Source: Devosia sp. XK-2
Lineage (GTDB): Bacteria; Pseudomonadota; Alphaproteobacteria; Rhizobiales; Devosiaceae
Length of the DNA: 64,000 bases
Assembly: GCF_037113415.1 (NCBI RefSeq)
Contig: NZ_CP146608.1
Location: 3,567,001-3,631,000 of the forward strand
Reading direction: 5' to 3'
Made by a program: the position numbers and the translations under genes. The notes under the pieces were generated by a model that did no database searches, was not told the origin of the DNA, and saw only the letters and a list, made by a program, of their open reading frames with translations. Shown here in pieces: positions 25,723 through 35,616 of this stretch; the stretch's first letter is position 1; the number at the start of each line of letters is the position of its first letter.

Positions 25723-27032
25723 TACAGCACGAACTTGGAAAGATCCGTATCGCCGGCCAACACGCCGACCTTGTCCTTCACAAAGGCGGCGTCGATGGTC
25801 ACGGTCTGTCCGGCCTTATCCGGTGCGTCGAAGGAAATTTCCTCGACCAGCCGTTCCATTACCGTCTGCAGGCGCCGCGCGCCGATATTCTCGACGCTGG
25901 AATTGACCTTGACCGCCGCATCGGCGATCGCGTCGATGGCATCCGGGGTAACCGAAAGGGTGACCCCCTCGGTTGCCATCAGCGCCACATATTGCTTGAT
26001 CAGGCTCGCCTCGGTGTCGTTGAGAATGCCGATAAAGTCCTCGCGGGTCAGGGCCTGCAATTCGACCCGGATCGGCAGGCGGCCCTGCAGCTCGGGCAGG
26101 AGGTCGCTGGGCTTTGAGACATGGAAGGCGCCCGAGGCGATAAAGAGGATATGGTCGGTCTTGACCGGTCCATATTTGGTCGCAACGGTCGTGCCTTCGA
26201 TCAGCGGCAAGAGATCGCGCTGCACGCCTTCACGCGACGGCCCGCCCTGAACCCCGCCCTCGCGGGCCGCGACCTTGTCGATCTCATCGATAAAGACAAT
26301 GCCGTGATTTTCCACCAGCTCCACCGCTTCGGCCTTGAGCTGGTCCTGATCGAGCAATTTGTCGGCCTCTTCAGCCACCAGCGGCTCGTAGGCATCCTTG
26401 ACCTTGATCTTGCGCTTGACCCCGCGCCCGCCCATGGCCTGCTTGAACATGTCCGATAGATTGATCATGCCAATGCCGCCATTGGGCATGCCGGGAATTT
26501 CAAACCCGCCAGCGCCCGGCGAGGGCTGCATTTCGATCTCGATATCCTTGTCGTCGAGCTCGTTATTGCGGAGCTTGAGGCGGAAGCTGTCGCGGGTCGA
26601 GGGCGTGGCCGAAGTGCCGACCAGCGCATCGAGAACGCGCTCTTCAGCATTGTGATGGGCCTGGGCCTGCACATCGCGTCGGCGCTTGTCGCGCAGGACG
26701 GTGATCCCGGCCTCGACCAGGTCGCGCACAATCTGCTCGACATCGCGGCCGACATAGCCGACTTCGGTAAATTTGGTGGCCTCCACCTTGACGAAGGGCG
26801 CCTGGGCCAGGCGGGCCAGGCGGCGCGAAATCTCGGTCTTGCCGACACCGGTCGGCCCGATCATCAGGATATTCTTCGGCGTGACCTCGCGGCGAAGATC
26901 GGGCGACAGCTGCTGCCGGCGCCAGCGATTCCGGAGGGCCACGGCAACGGCGCGCTTGGCATCGGCCTGGCCCACAATATGGCGGTCGAGCTCAGAGACG
27001 ATCTCGCGCGGGGAAAAATTGGTTTCACTCAT
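25722..27032 (-). CDS. hslU: ATP-dependent protease ATPase subunit HslU
   Basis: 436 residues. HslU is the AAA+ unfoldase of the HslVU (ClpYQ) protease. Walker A is GPTGVGKTE (59-67); the Walker [15 protein letters not shown] comes later; the pore loop GYVGRDVE is present; and sensor 2 lies in [13 protein letters not shown]. The C-terminal DLSKFVL tail is the expected HslV-activating peptide. An unrelated acetyltransferase gene lies between it and hslV, an order seen in other rhizobia. Confidence 0.97.
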   Translation of the reverse strand: MSETNFSPREIVSELDRHIVGQADAKRAVAVALRNRWRRQQLSPDLRREVTPKNILMIGPTGVGKTEISRRLARLAQAPFVKVEATKFTEVGYVGRDVEQIVRDLVEAGITVLRDKRRRDVQAQAHHNAEERVLDALVGTSATPSTRDSFRLKLRNNELDDKDIEIEMQPSPGAGGFEIPGMPNGGIGMINLSDMFKQAMGGRGVKRKIKVKDAYEPLVAEEADKLLDQDQLKAEAVELVENHGIVFIDEIDKVAAREGGVQGGPSREGVQRDLLPLIEGTTVATKYGPVKTDHILFIASGAFHVSKPSDLLPELQGRLPIRVELQALTREDFIGILNDTEASLIKQYVALMATEGVTLSVTPDAIDAIADAAVKVNSSVENIGARRLQTVMERLVEEISFDAPDKAGQTVTIDAAFVKDKVGVLAGDTDLSKFVL

Positions 27033-27034
27033 TG

Positions 27035-27565
27035 TTATGCTCCAGGTGCCTTGCTGTCGGACCCATCTGAATCCAGGAAGCGCACCATCAGGTGTTCGTC
27101 GATAAATCGACCGTTCACGAAGAGGTAGCGGGGTTCGGTGCCATAGGTTTCAAAACCGAGCCGCTGATACAGTTTGATGGCCGGGACATTTTCCGACCAG
27201 ACGCCGAGATGGAGTTGCAGCACATGGTGCCTGGCATGCTCCACCAGATGCTCGACCAGGGCCTGCGCCATGCCGGTGCCGCGCTGATCGGGCCGCACAT
27301 AGACCTGGATCATCCAGCCGCGATGGCGTTCCTTGGCCCCTTCATTGCGCAAAAACGCATTGATGCCGCCAAGAGTACCATCGGGTAGGACGGCGCCGAA
27401 TATGGTCAGCGCCTCAAGCGTCTGCACGATCTCGTCATCCGACTTCTGCGCAAAACCCTCGGCGGTCGAAACAAAGGCTTCCGGGTGATTTGCCAGCGCT
27501 TCGTGCCTTATGGCGCGATAGGCGGCGGCGTCGCTCGGGCCAAGGCGGCGTATGGTATAGGTCAC
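27035..27565 (-). CDS. GNAT family N-acetyltransferase
   Basis: 176 residues. The acetyl-CoA site is visible in [22 protein letters not shown] (Arg/Gln-x-x-Gly-x-Gly/Ala loop), followed by [16 protein letters not shown], the GNAT C-terminal motif. The substrate is unknown. It is inserted between hslU (2 bases downstream) and hslV (4 bases upstream), so all three probably share one transcript. Whether it acylates protease substrates is not known. Confidence 0.88.
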   Translation of the reverse strand: MTYTIRRLGPSDAAAYRAIRHEALANHPEAFVSTAEGFAQKSDDEIVQTLEALTIFGAVLPDGTLGGINAFLRNEGAKERHRGWMIQVYVRPDQRGTGMAQALVEHLVEHARHHVLQLHLGVWSENVPAIKLYQRLGFETYGTEPRYLFVNGRFIDEHLMVRFLDSDGSDSKAPGA

Positions 27566-27569
27566 TGGC

Positions 27570-28124
27570 TCAAAGCTCGATGGTTTCGACCGTCACATTG
27601 CCATTGGTATAGACGCAGATCTCTTCGGCAATCTTCATGGCGCGGCGGGCGATTTCCTCGGCATCGAGCTCGGTGGCCTGATGCAAGGCCAGCGCCGCCG
27701 AATGGGCGTAATTGCCGCCCGAGCCGATGGCGATAACGCCGTGATCGGGGGTCAGCACATCGCCCGTGCCGGTCAACACAAGGGTGTCGGTCTTGTCGGC
27801 CACGATCATCATGGCCTCGAGCTTGCGCAGGTAGCGATCGGTGCGCCAGTCCTTGGCCAGTTCGACGGCCGCCCGCATCAACTGGTCGGGATATTGCTCG
27901 AGCTTGGTTTCGAGGCGCTCGAACAGGGTAAAGGCATCGGCGGTCGAGCCGGCAAAGCCGCCGATCACCTTGCCATTGGCCAGGCGCCGCACCTTTTTGG
28001 CGGTATGCTTCATCACCGTCTGGCCCATGGAAACCTGGCCGTCACCGGCCACCACCACCTTATTGCCCTTGCGGACCGAAACGATGGTCGTGCCGTGCCA
28101 GCCGGGGAAATTATTGTCACTCAT
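27570..28124 (-). CDS. hslV: ATP-dependent protease subunit HslV
   Basis: 184 residues from ATG 28124. HslV is the proteasome-like peptidase of HslVU. After the short propeptide, the catalytic threonine is in [39 protein letters not shown] and [14 protein letters not shown] are typical. The longer upstream frame has no conserved sequence. The downstream neighbours GNAT and hslU belong to the same unit. Confidence 0.96.
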   Translation of the reverse strand: MSDNNFPGWHGTTIVSVRKGNKVVVAGDGQVSMGQTVMKHTAKKVRRLANGKVIGGFAGSTADAFTLFERLETKLEQYPDQLMRAAVELAKDWRTDRYLRKLEAMMIVADKTDTLVLTGTGDVLTPDHGVIAIGSGGNYAHSAALALHQATELDAEEIARRAMKIAEEICVYTNGNVTVETIEL

Positions 28125-28153
28125 CGAGAAGAATACTCCGAACTGTTGGCTGA

Positions 28154-28182
28154 TATTTAGGGGTGCGAACCCAGATTGCAAC
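28154..28182 (-). promoter_or_regulatory. Possible heat-shock (RpoH-type) promoter of hslV
   Basis: Read on the minus strand, GTTGCAAT (28175-28182) is followed by a -10-like CCCCTAAATA (28154-28163), 30 bases from the hslV start. It resembles the RpoH -10 pattern but the -35 is weak. Motif reading only. Confidence 0.4.
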
Positions 28183-28323
28183 AGACGTGCCTTTGCGCCG
28201 CACGACGGTCAGCGCCTCGCGGGGTATTATTGTAAGAGCGGAGTCCCGAGAATGACCTGCTAAACCCAATCTTCACGCGATGCTGCCTATCTGCTAGGGA
28301 ACGCCGAATTTCGGAGACCTGCC

Positions 28324-28911
28324 ATGCGCACCGCCAAGATTGCCCGCAAGACCAACGAGACCGAGATTTCCGTCTCGATCAATCTCGATGGCACTGGCGC
28401 ACACAAGATGCAGACCGGCGTGGGCTTTTTCGACCACATGCTCGACCAGCTCAGCCGTCATTCGCTGATCGATATGGAGGTGACCTGCAAGGGCGACCTG
28501 CACATCGATTTCCATCACAGTGTGGAAGATGTCGGCATTGCGCTGGGTCAGGCCATCCGCGATGCGCTGGGCGACAAGAAAGGCATTCGCCGCTATGCCT
28601 CCTGCGACCTGCCCATGGACGGCACGCTGACACGCGCGGCGCTGGACGTGTCCGGCCGCGCCTTTCTCGTGTTCAAAGCCGAGTTTTCGCAAAACAAGAT
28701 CGGCGAGATCGATACCGAACTCTTCCGCGAATTCTTCCAGGCCTTCGCCACCAATGCGGGCATCACGCTCCATATCGAAAACGCCTATTTCGACAACAAT
28801 CACCACCTGGCCGAATCCATGTTCAAGGCGGTGGCCCGGGCCCTGCGCGAGGCCGTCGAAATCGATCCGCGTGCCGCCGACCGGGTGCCCAGCACCAAAG
28901 GCGTGCTGTAG
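28324..28911 (+). CDS. hisB: Imidazoleglycerol-phosphate dehydratase
   Basis: 195 residues, monofunctional form. Dehydrates imidazole glycerol phosphate in histidine synthesis. Metal-binding signatures are [13 protein letters not shown] (37-49), [15 protein letters not shown] and, near the C-terminus, [12 protein letters not shown]. Starts at ATG 28324. It heads the histidine cluster hisB-(DUF2628)-hisH-hisA-(membrane)-hisF-hisE-coaA. A long gene-free stretch with family-D repeats (28922-29086) separates it from the next gene. Confidence 0.96.
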   Translation: MRTAKIARKTNETEISVSINLDGTGAHKMQTGVGFFDHMLDQLSRHSLIDMEVTCKGDLHIDFHHSVEDVGIALGQAIRDALGDKKGIRRYASCDLPMDGTLTRAALDVSGRAFLVFKAEFSQNKIGEIDTELFREFFQAFATNAGITLHIENAYFDNNHHLAESMFKAVARALREAVEIDPRAADRVPSTKGVL

Positions 28912-28921
28912 CATTTTTGAC

Positions 28922-29086
28922 TGGTGAGCGCCCTCGTCTTTCGAGGCCGCTGTGCGGCACCTCAGGATGAGGGCTTCCGAAGCACCAAAGTTTTGGAAGC
29001 CCTGATGGTGAGGCGCGGAGCGAAGCGTGGCCTCGAACCACGAGGCGGTACGCTCCGCCCTTCCCCCTCTGCGCATTTTGCACTAA
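28922..29086. repeat. Intergenic palindromic repeat cluster after hisB
   Basis: Several imperfect inverted repeats, including CCGCTGTGCGG (28950-28960), ending CTCAGGATGAGGGC, and further on CCTCGAACCACGAGG (29031-29045). Of the type common between genes in rhizobia. Origin and mobility are unknown. No gene is seen in 28912-29119. Confidence 0.5.
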
Positions 29087-29119
29087 GGGGACCCCATCTT
29101 GCCCTTGGAGTGTCCCCAA

Positions 29120-29470
29120 TTGACCCTCTACGCCATTCTCAGATCCGATGCGGGTGCCCTCCCAAGGGCTGTGCCGGAGAAATTTTCGTGGTTCGCCGCC
29201 TTGCTGCCGCCCGTGCATGCGCTGGCCCATCGGCTCTGGGGGCAGTTGGTGCTCTATGTGCTGGGGATCGTGGCGCTGGGTTTTGCCGCCCCCTTTACTG
29301 GGGCCGATGCGGTGATCTGGCTCTATATCCTGCTGGCCATCGCCTGTGGCTTTGCCGCACCCGCAGCGCGGCAACGCGCGCTTGGCCGGCGTGGCTATGC
29401 CAAGGCCGGCTATCGCTTCGCCAGTGACCCGGACCTGGCCCGGATTGCCGCTCTGGAGGATCAGGCATGA
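29120..29470 (+). CDS. DUF2628 membrane protein
   Basis: 116 residues if TTG 29120 is used, which gives the family-like start (M)TLYAILRSDAG with GGAG nine bases upstream; TTG 29099 is possible. Two to three membrane helices follow: FSWFAALLPPVHALAH, LWGQLVLYVLGIVALGFAA and VIWLYILLAIACGFAAPAA. DUF2628 is of unknown function. It lies between hisB and hisH and overlaps hisH by four bases (ATGA), an arrangement also seen in rhizobia. Confidence 0.8.
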   Translation: MTLYAILRSDAGALPRAVPEKFSWFAALLPPVHALAHRLWGQLVLYVLGIVALGFAAPFTGADAVIWLYILLAIACGFAAPAARQRALGRRGYAKAGYRFASDPDLARIAALEDQA

Positions 29471-30120
29471 GCAGCGTCGCCATTATCGATTATGGCGCAG
29501 GCAATCTGCGCTCTGCCGCCAAGGCCTTTGAGCGGGTAGCCGCCGCGCTCGACAATGGGTCCGAAGTGATCGTGACGGACGATCCGGAAGTGGTGCGCAG
29601 GGCCGACCGGATCATGCTGCCCGGCGTCGGCGCCTTTGCCGATTGCATGGCCGGGCTCGAGGCCGTGTCGGGCATGATCGACGCGCTCGATGAACGCGTC
29701 ATCAAGGGCGGCGTGCCGTTTCTGGGCGTCTGCGTCGGCATGCAATTGCTGGCAAGCGAGGGCCGCGAAAAGGTCGTCACCAAGGGTCTGGGCTGGATTC
29801 CGGGTGCGGTGGAAAAAATCACGCCAGCCGACCCGGCTTTAAAAATCCCGCATATGGGCTGGAACACCATTGCCGCGACACGGTCGCATGCCCTGCTCGA
29901 CGGGATCGCCACCGGCCCCGATGGGCTGCATGCCTATTTCGTCCACTCCTATCATTTCAGGACCGATGATCCGGCGCATCTGGTCGCGACCACCGATTAT
30001 GGTGGCCCGCTGACCGCCTGTATCGGCCGCGACAATATTTTCGGCACCCAGTTCCACCCGGAAAAGAGCCAGGCGCTGGGCCTGAAGCTGATCGAGAATT
30101 TTATGAGGTGGACGCCGTGA
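29467..30120 (+). CDS. hisH: Imidazole glycerol phosphate synthase subunit HisH
   Basis: 217 residues. Glutaminase subunit that supplies ammonia to HisF. The class I amidotransferase nucleophile is Cys89 in [10 protein letters not shown]; the His and Glu follow in GTQFHPEKS near residue 197. [11 protein letters not shown] (6-16) and LPGVGAF are typical. It overlaps both the DUF2628 gene and hisA, with the stop TGA inside the hisA GTGA. Confidence 0.96.
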   Translation: MSSVAIIDYGAGNLRSAAKAFERVAAALDNGSEVIVTDDPEVVRRADRIMLPGVGAFADCMAGLEAVSGMIDALDERVIKGGVPFLGVCVGMQLLASEGREKVVTKGLGWIPGAVEKITPADPALKIPHMGWNTIAATRSHALLDGIATGPDGLHAYFVHSYHFRTDDPAHLVATTDYGGPLTACIGRDNIFGTQFHPEKSQALGLKLIENFMRWTP

Positions 30121-30845
30121 TCCTCTTCCCTGCCATCGACCTCAAGGATGGCCAATGCGTGCGTTTGAAGCTCGGCGACATGGATCAGGCCACCGTCTTC
30201 AATGACGATCCGGCTGCGCAGGCAAAGTCGTTCGAGGACCAGGGATTCGAATATCTCCACGTCGTCGATCTCAACGGCGCCTTTGCCGGCGAAAGCGTCA
30301 ATGGCGCGGCCGTCGAAGCCATCCTGAAGACGGTCAAATTTCCGGTGCAGCTGGGCGGCGGCATCCGCAATCTGACCCATATCGAGAACTGGCTCGACAA
30401 GGGCCTGGCCCGCGTCATTCTCGGCACCATTGCCGTGCGCGATCCTGCGCTGGTCAAGGACGCCGCAAAGAAGTGGCCCGGCCAGGTCGCGGTAGGCATC
30501 GATGCGCGCAAGGGCATGGTGGCCGTCGAGGGCTGGGCCGAAACCTCAGAGCTTTCGGTGATCGAGCTGGCCAAGCGCTTTGAGGGCGCGGGCGTCGCTG
30601 CCATTATCTATACCGATATCGATCGGGATGGCGTGCTCGCCGGGATCAATTGGAGTTCGACCCTGGAGCTGGCGCGGGCGACGTCGATCCCGGTCATTGC
30701 CTCGGGCGGCTTGGCGTCCATGGACGATATCGAGCGCATGACGCGGCCCGAATACCAGGTGCTCGAAGGCGCCATTTCCGGCCGGGCGCTTTATGACGGG
30801 CGCATTGATTCACGTGAAGCACTGGCCAAATTGAGGGCGGCATGA
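30117..30845 (+). CDS. hisA: Phosphoribosylformimino-5-aminoimidazole carboxamide ribotide isomerase HisA
   Basis: 242 residues from GTG 30117, which overlaps the hisH stop (GTGA); GTG 30108 is possible but adds only residues not conserved. (Beta/alpha)8 barrel isomerase. [16 protein letters not shown] (2-17) carries the catalytic Asp; [18 protein letters not shown] and the phosphate loop [10 protein letters not shown] follow. A parS-like sequence lies inside its last codons at 30807. It overlaps the next gene by four bases. Confidence 0.96.
   Translation: MILFPAIDLKDGQCVRLKLGDMDQATVFNDDPAAQAKSFEDQGFEYLHVVDLNGAFAGESVNGAAVEAILKTVKFPVQLGGGIRNLTHIENWLDKGLARVILGTIAVRDPALVKDAAKKWPGQVAVGIDARKGMVAVEGWAETSELSVIELAKRFEGAGVAAIIYTDIDRDGVLAGINWSSTLELARATSIPVIASGGLASMDDIERMTRPEYQVLEGAISGRALYDGRIDSREALAKLRAA
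30807..30820. other. parS-like site GATTCACGTGAAGC inside hisA
   Basis: 12 of 14 bases match the parS core. It lies at the Ile-Asp-Ser-Arg-Glu-Ala codons near the end of hisA. Confidence 0.45.
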
Positions 30846-31171
30846 ACGAGGAGCGGCCAGTGCGATTCCCCTGGTGGATCTACTGGCTGCTGCTGGTGCT
30901 CATCCTGCTCTTTGCGATGGCGCCGGTCTTTTCGGTGCTGCTCGGGGGCTTTCTGGCCGAGGCCAATGGCTGCGTGCTCAATGAAGGATCGATCAATCCC
31001 TGCATGATCGGCGGTGCCGATTGGGGTGGAACGCTCTATATGCTCTTCGTCATGGGCTGGTTTGCGCTGGCGACCCTGCCCCTGGGCGGTGGCGCGCTGA
31101 TCGTCTGGCTGGTTATTCTGATTATCCATCGCATCGCCTGGGGGCGGATGCAGAAGGCTTCAAAACCATGA
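30842..31171 (+). CDS. Small membrane protein in the his operon
   Basis: 109 residues, family not recognised. It has an N-terminal positively charged stretch, then a helix ([17 protein letters not shown]), a loop with two cysteines ([17 protein letters not shown]) that would face the periplasm if disulphide-bonded, and two further helices ([31 protein letters not shown]). Coupled to hisA (ATGA). Its own stop TGA overlaps the ATG of the duplicated hisF fragment at 31168, which suggests that hisF once began there. Confidence 0.6.
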   Translation: MNEERPVRFPWWIYWLLLVLILLFAMAPVFSVLLGGFLAEANGCVLNEGSINPCMIGGADWGGTLYMLFVMGWFALATLPLGGGALIVWLVILIIHRIAWGRMQKASKP

Positions 31172-31269
31172 GTTTGAAAACGAGAATCATTCCCTGCCTC
31201 GATGTCGCCCGCCCGCGACGCCCGCAGCGCAGCGAGGACGCGCAAATCGAAGAAGGAAGCCGCCGGTGA
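31168..31269 (+). pseudogene. Duplicated 5' fragment of hisF (33-codon leader frame)
   Basis: An ATG at 31168 begins [14 protein letters not shown], the same 14 residues as hisF itself, then diverges ([12 protein letters not shown] and so on) and stops at 31269 inside the GTGA of the true hisF start. Between the two copies the start codon changes from ATG to GTG, and all later codon changes are synonymous (10 of 42 bases differ). The fragment prefers AGT, TTG, AAA and AGA codons, unlike hisF. It is coupled to the upstream membrane gene by ATGA. It may be translated, but a leader function is not established. Confidence 0.6.
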
Positions 31270-32075
31270 GCCTCAAGACCCGCATCATTCCCTGCCTGGA
31301 TGTGGCCGGCGGCCGCGTCGTAAAGGGTGTCAATTTCGTCGATCTGATCGATGCCGGCGATCCGGTCGAGGCGGCCATGGCCTATGACGCGGCGGGCGCG
31401 GACGAGTTGACCTTTCTCGATATAACCGCCAGCCATGAAGGCCGCGACACGATTTTCGACGTAGTGGCGCGCACCGCCGAACATTGCTTCATGCCGGTGA
31501 CGGTAGGCGGGGGCGTGCGCAGCATCGAGGATATCAGGAAGCTCTTGCTGGCCGGAGCGGACAAGGTGGCGATCAATTCGGCCGCGGTGAACGACCCCGA
31601 TTTCATCGCCCGCGCCGCCGACAAATTCGGCAATCAATGCATTGTGGTTTCCGTCGACGCCAAGCAGCGGCTGGGCCTGAAGGTGGGTGGCGACAATCGC
31701 TCCGAATGGGAGATTTATACCCATGGCGGGCGCAAGCCGACCGGCATCGATGCGGTGGAATTTGCCGCAAAAATGGTCGAACGCGGCGCCGGTGAACTGC
31801 TGGTGACCTCGATGGATCGGGACGGCACCAAATCCGGATTCGACCTCGAACTGACCCGCGCGATTGCCGATAGCGTTGAAGTACCGGTCATTGCCTCGGG
31901 CGGTGTGGGAACGCTGCAGCACCTGGTCGATGGGGTGAAACAAGGCCATGCCAGCGCCGTGCTGGCGGCCTCGATCTTCCATTTCGGCACCTTCACCATC
32001 CCTGAAGCCAAGGCCTATATGGCTGAGCATGGCATTGCCATGCGGCGCGACGCAGCCGCTGGCAGGGCGGCTTAA
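31266..32075 (+). CDS. hisF: Imidazole glycerol phosphate synthase subunit HisF
   Basis: 269 residues from GTG 31266. Cyclase subunit that, with HisH, forms imidazole glycerol phosphate and AICAR. Barrel motifs are [18 protein letters not shown] (7-24), with the catalytic Asp in each half, FLDITAS, VGGGVRS and [13 protein letters not shown] (second catalytic Asp), then VIASGGVGT. The protein is intact despite the upstream duplication of its first 14 codons. A 57-base gap separates it from hisE. Confidence 0.96.
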   Translation: MSLKTRIIPCLDVAGGRVVKGVNFVDLIDAGDPVEAAMAYDAAGADELTFLDITASHEGRDTIFDVVARTAEHCFMPVTVGGGVRSIEDIRKLLLAGADKVAINSAAVNDPDFIARAADKFGNQCIVVSVDAKQRLGLKVGGDNRSEWEIYTHGGRKPTGIDAVEFAAKMVERGAGELLVTSMDRDGTKSGFDLELTRAIADSVEVPVIASGGVGTLQHLVDGVKQGHASAVLAASIFHFGTFTIPEAKAYMAEHGIAMRRDAAAGRAA

Positions 32076-32132
32076 GTTCTATTGCAGGCGGCTTTCGTTT
32101 TCGCCAATGGTCCGCACCGAGGAGACCAGACA

Positions 32133-32450
32133 ATGACCCTTGAAGAGCTTGAAGCGCGCATTGGCCTGCGCGCCGCCGCCTCGCCCGAGGACAGCTATAC
32201 CGCCAAGCTGATCGCCCGCGGCATCAACAAGGCCGCCCAGAAACTGGGTGAGGAAGCCACCGAAGCGGTGATTGCCGCGGTGACCCATGACCGGGCCGAG
32301 TTGGTCAAGGAAAGCGCCGACCTGCTCTATCATCTGTTGGTGGTTCTGAAGGCCGAGGGCGTGCCGCTCGCCGAGGTCATGGCTGAGCTCGATGCCCGTA
32401 CCGCCCAGTCGGGCCTGGCCGAAAAGGCGGCAAGGGGGACCAAGTCGTAA
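32133..32450 (+). CDS. hisE: Phosphoribosyl-ATP pyrophosphatase
   Basis: 105 residues from ATG 32133 with GGAGA nearby; the upstream frame is not conserved. All-alpha NTP pyrophosphohydrolase, second step of histidine synthesis. [29 protein letters not shown] carries the Glu-x-x-Glu metal residues, and [16 protein letters not shown] the Asp. The TAA of hisE overlaps the coaA ATG (TAATG). Confidence 0.93.
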   Translation: MTLEELEARIGLRAAASPEDSYTAKLIARGINKAAQKLGEEATEAVIAAVTHDRAELVKESADLLYHLLVVLKAEGVPLAEVMAELDARTAQSGLAEKAARGTKS

Positions 32451-33400
32451 TGGCCAAGCGTCCCGCCGCCCTCGACCCCTATCGCACCTTCACCAAGGAC
32501 CAGTGGAGCGATCTCCGGAACGGCCAGCCCATGACGCTGACGGCCGAAGATATCGACCGGCTGCGCGCCCTGACCGACCCGATTTCGCTGGCCGAGGCCG
32601 AAGAGGTTTACCTGCCGCTTTCGCGCCTGCTCTCCTATTATGTCGAGGCCATCCAGGGCCTGCACCACGTGTCTTCGCGCTTCCTCAATACGCCGGGCGA
32701 CAAGGTACCCTTCATCATCGGCGTCGCCGGTTCCGTAGCGGTGGGTAAATCGACCACCTCGCGCATTTTGCGCGCGCTTCTCTCGCGCTGGCCCTCGAGC
32801 CCCAAGGTCGATCTTGTGACCACCGACGGCTTTCTCTATCCCAACAAAGTGCTCGAAGCGCGCGGGCTGATGCAGCGCAAGGGCTTTCCGGAAAGCTATG
32901 ACCGCGCCCGCTTCGTCAATTTTCTGGGCGATATCAAATCGGGCCGGTCCAAGGTGGCGGTGCCGGTCTATTCGCACCTGGTCTATGACGTGGTGCCGGG
33001 CGAGGAAGTGATCATCGACCGGCCGGACATCCTCATCGTCGAGGGGCTCAATATTCTCCAGCCCGGCGAATTGCCGCGCGACGGCAAGCCGATTGTCTTT
33101 GCCTCGGACTTCATCGATTTTTCCATCTATATCGATGCTGATGTCGAGGACTTGCGCGACTGGTATCTCACCCGCTTCTTCCGTCTGCGCGACACCGCCT
33201 TCCGCGACCCCACCTCCTTTTTCCGCAAATTTTCGGAAATGAGCGAGGAAGAGGCGGGCGTTTTCGGCCGCAATGTCTGGGAGACGATCAACCTGCCCAA
33301 CCTGCTCGAAAACGTGCTGCCCACCCGCGGCCGCGCCGACCTGATTCTCAAAAAGGGCAAGGATCACCGGGTCGATGAGGTGAAGCTGAAACGGCTTTGA
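32450..33400 (+). CDS. coaA: Type I pantothenate kinase
   Basis: 316 residues. Phosphorylates pantothenate, the committed step of coenzyme A synthesis. P-loop GSVAVGKST (94-102), the acceptor-site [10 protein letters not shown] and [13 protein letters not shown], the [10 protein letters not shown] core strand, and [16 protein letters not shown]-like residues (reading [20 protein letters not shown]) are present. Located after hisE in a typical rhizobial his-coaA order. A REP pair follows. Confidence 0.95.
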   Translation: MAKRPAALDPYRTFTKDQWSDLRNGQPMTLTAEDIDRLRALTDPISLAEAEEVYLPLSRLLSYYVEAIQGLHHVSSRFLNTPGDKVPFIIGVAGSVAVGKSTTSRILRALLSRWPSSPKVDLVTTDGFLYPNKVLEARGLMQRKGFPESYDRARFVNFLGDIKSGRSKVAVPVYSHLVYDVVPGEEVIIDRPDILIVEGLNILQPGELPRDGKPIVFASDFIDFSIYIDADVEDLRDWYLTRFFRLRDTAFRDPTSFFRKFSEMSEEEAGVFGRNVWETINLPNLLENVLPTRGRADLILKKGKDHRVDEVKLKRL

Positions 33401-33405
33401 GCGAA

Positions 33406-33480
33406 GTCCTCGGGCCTGACCCGGGGGACCAAGCCCGGTCGATGGATGCCGCAATTGGCCCTCGGATCAAGTCCGAGGGC
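33406..33480. repeat. REP-like palindrome pair (BIME-like), copy 2
   Basis: Unit one, 33406-33429, has arms GTCCTCGGG and CCCGGGGGAC around CCTGA. Unit two, 33458-33480, has perfect arms GCCCTCGGA and TCCGAGGGC around TCAAG. Starts are 52 nt apart, as in the pairs at 2051 and 39351. Between coaA and the VOC gene. Confidence 0.75.
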
Positions 33481-33506
33481 GGCACGGCGTTTGTCGGGAC
33501 AAACTA

Positions 33507-33857
33507 CTAATACGTCCCCTGCTGCGGCTGGCTGAGGATGATCAGGTTCCCGTCGGGGTCGCGGAGCTTGGCGGTCTTGAAGAAGTCGCCAATCGCCTTG
33601 GCCACCGGCTTGATGCCATGCAGTTCCAGCCTTGCCAGCTCTTCGGCAATATCGTCCACGATCAGCATGACCACGCTGGCCCCGGCCCGGTCCTCATCGC
33701 TCATCACATGCACCCAGCCGCCACCGGGCAATTTCCATTCGGCCACATCGACCATGGTGCGCGCATCGGCCGGGCGGCCGAACAAATATTCGTACCAGAC
33801 CAGCGAATGGCCGAGATCTTCCACGGCAATCCCGGCCAGCACATTGGTAAGAGTCAT
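33507..33857 (-). CDS. VOC family protein (glyoxalase/bleomycin-resistance fold)
   Basis: 116 residues. Vicinal-oxygen-chelate fold: LAGIAVEDLGHSLVWYEYLFG at the start and KLRDPDGNLIILSQP at the end, the family signature with DPDGN. Metal residues are not fully apparent (GWVHVMSDEDRAG). Could be a lactoylglutathione-lyase relative or a binding protein; substrate unknown. It stands alone, facing dapB with 125 bases between. Confidence 0.82.
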   Translation of the reverse strand: MTLTNVLAGIAVEDLGHSLVWYEYLFGRPADARTMVDVAEWKLPGGGWVHVMSDEDRAGASVVMLIVDDIAEELARLELHGIKPVAKAIGDFFKTAKLRDPDGNLIILSQPQQGTY

Positions 33858-33982
33858 GAACAGATCCGTTTGGGTCTTGTTGTTTTGGCCAATCCTAGCA
33901 CAGCCGAAAGGTTCCGGGCATCCCGGTTGGCGGCGCGGCGTGGCGCTGCTATAGGCGAGGGCAATTGCAGGGAGTTTATGGC

Positions 33983-34795
33983 ATGACCAGATTGCGCATC
34001 ATCGTGGCCGGGGCGGGCGGCCGCATGGGCCAGGCCAATATTGCCGCCATTGCCGCCCATGACGATGTGGAACTGGTTGGGGCGCTGGACCGCGCCGGTT
34101 CTGCCTCTATAGGCAAGGACGCGGGAAGCCTGGCCGGGCTCGAGCCGCTTGGTGTGACGGTCAGCGACGATGCTGGGGCACTGTTCGACAATGCCGATGC
34201 CATTATCGACTTCACCGCCCCAACGGCCAGCGTCGCCCTGGCAGAACTGGCCGCAAAAAAGGGTCTCATCCATATTATCGGCACCACAGGCTGTTCCGAG
34301 GCTGATGATGCAGCAATTGCCGCTGCCGCTGTGGCAGGCGCGCGCATTGTCAAATCGGGCAATTTTTCTCCCGGCATGGTGGCCCTGACGGTGCTGGTCG
34401 AAAAGGCGGCCCGGGCGCTTGGCGACTATGATGTCGAAGTGCTCGAAATGCACCACAACAAGAAAGTCGACGCTCCCTCGGGCACCGCCCTGATGCTGGG
34501 CGAGGCGGCGGCGCGCGGCCGCAATATCAATTTGAAGGACCATTCGGTGCGGGTGCGCGATGGCCATACCGGCCCACGCGAAGCGGACACGATCGGCTTT
34601 GCGACCCTGCGCGGCGGCAATGTCATTGGCGATCACATGGTGATCCTGGCCGGACAGTCCGAACGTATTGAACTCAACCATCGGGCCCAGGATCGCACCA
34701 TCTATGCCAATGGCGCGGTCAAGGCGGCACTCTGGGCTGCCGGGCAGAAGCCCGGCCTTTATTCCATGGCCGATGTGCTCGGCCTCAACGACTGA
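33983..34795 (+). CDS. dapB: 4-hydroxy-tetrahydrodipicolinate reductase
   Basis: 270 residues from ATG 33983, with GGAG eight bases upstream. Reduces hydroxy-tetrahydrodipicolinate in lysine and diaminopimelate synthesis. The nucleotide loop is [13 protein letters not shown] (8-20), then [29 protein letters not shown] and the catalytic [47 protein letters not shown] is the C-terminal family region. gpmA follows 27 bases downstream. Confidence 0.96.
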   Translation: MTRLRIIVAGAGGRMGQANIAAIAAHDDVELVGALDRAGSASIGKDAGSLAGLEPLGVTVSDDAGALFDNADAIIDFTAPTASVALAELAAKKGLIHIIGTTGCSEADDAAIAAAAVAGARIVKSGNFSPGMVALTVLVEKAARALGDYDVEVLEMHHNKKVDAPSGTALMLGEAAARGRNINLKDHSVRVRDGHTGPREADTIGFATLRGGNVIGDHMVILAGQSERIELNHRAQDRTIYANGAVKAALWAAGQKPGLYSMADVLGLND

Positions 34796-34822
34796 ACCTT
34801 TCTCGATTCAAGGGACCAAAAC

Positions 34823-35437
34823 ATGAGCGGTACGCTGATCCTGGTGCGTCATGGCCAGAGCGAATGGAACCTCAAGAACCTCTTCACCGGCTGGCGCAAT
34901 CCGAACCTGACCGAAAAGGGTGAAGGCGAGGCCCGCGCCACCGGCAAGGCCCTTAAGGCCGCCGGTGTGGTGCCGGACTATTACTTCACCTCCGGCCTGC
35001 GCCGGGCCCAGCACACGCTGGACCTGATGCTGGAGGAAATGGGCATCGAGAACGTCACCATCACCCGCAATATCGCCCTCAATGAGCGCGACTATGGTGA
35101 CCTGGCTGGCCTCAACAAGGACGATGCGCGCGAAAAGTGGGGCGAGGAACAGGTCCATATCTGGCGCCGGTCCTTCGACGTGCCCCCGCCGGGCGGCGAA
35201 AGCCTCAAGGATACCGCGGCGCGCACCCTGCCCTATTACGAGGCCGAAATCCTGCCGCTGCTCAAGCAGGGCAAGACCGTTCTGGTCGCCGCCCATGGCA
35301 ATTCGCTGCGTGCTTTGGTCATGGCCATTGAAGGCCTGACCCCGGACGAAATTCTCGCCCGCGAGATCGGCACCGGCGAGCCGACCACCTATAAGATCGG
35401 CCCGGATGGGAAACTGGTCGAGCGCGTGAAGCTTTAG
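34823..35437 (+). CDS. gpmA: 2,3-bisphosphoglycerate-dependent phosphoglycerate mutase
   Basis: 204 residues, the short form found in alphaproteobacteria. Interconverts 3- and 2-phosphoglycerate. Phospho-histidine is in RHGQSEWN (9-16); the second His is in [13 protein letters not shown], and the [15 protein letters not shown] loop carries the catalytic Glu. Located 27 bases after dapB, perhaps co-transcribed. A MITE-like element follows it. Confidence 0.95.
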   Translation: MSGTLILVRHGQSEWNLKNLFTGWRNPNLTEKGEGEARATGKALKAAGVVPDYYFTSGLRRAQHTLDLMLEEMGIENVTITRNIALNERDYGDLAGLNKDDAREKWGEEQVHIWRRSFDVPPPGGESLKDTAARTLPYYEAEILPLLKQGKTVLVAAHGNSLRALVMAIEGLTPDEILAREIGTGEPTTYKIGPDGKLVERVKL

Positions 35438-35455
35438 GGTCGGTGGCTGGGGCAT

Positions 35456-35578
35456 CCCCCTCATCCGGCGCTGCGCGCCACCTTCTCCCCGATGGGGAGA
35501 AGAATAGCGGCGAACTCCACTCCTTTTCCTCTCCCCATCGGGGAGAGGTGGCTCGGCGAAGCCGAGTCGGTGAGGGGG
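35456..35578. repeat. MITE-like intergenic element with terminal inverted repeats
   Basis: Ends CCCCCTCA (35456-35463) and TGAGGGGG (35571-35578) are exact inverted repeats. Two internal hairpins: CTTCTCCCC with GGGGAGAAG (35481-35501), and CTCTCCCC with GGGGAGAG (35530-35548). GCTCGGCGAAGCCGAG is a third stem. Size about 123 bases. Similar elements are common in rhizobia and related orders; it has no gene. Confidence 0.7.
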
Positions 35579-35595
35579 CGCTGCAAGGTTTCACG

Positions 35596-35609
35596 GATTC
35601 ACGTGAAGC
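35596..35609. other. parS-like site GATTCACGTGAAGC
   Basis: 12 of 14 bases match the parS core. Intergenic, just after the MITE-like element. Confidence 0.5.
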
Positions 35610-35616
35610 AAAGCCC

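Noticed and set aside
31266-32075. hisF as a frameshifted pseudogene
   Set aside because: The second copy is full length with all barrel motifs; only the 5' fragment upstream is extra.
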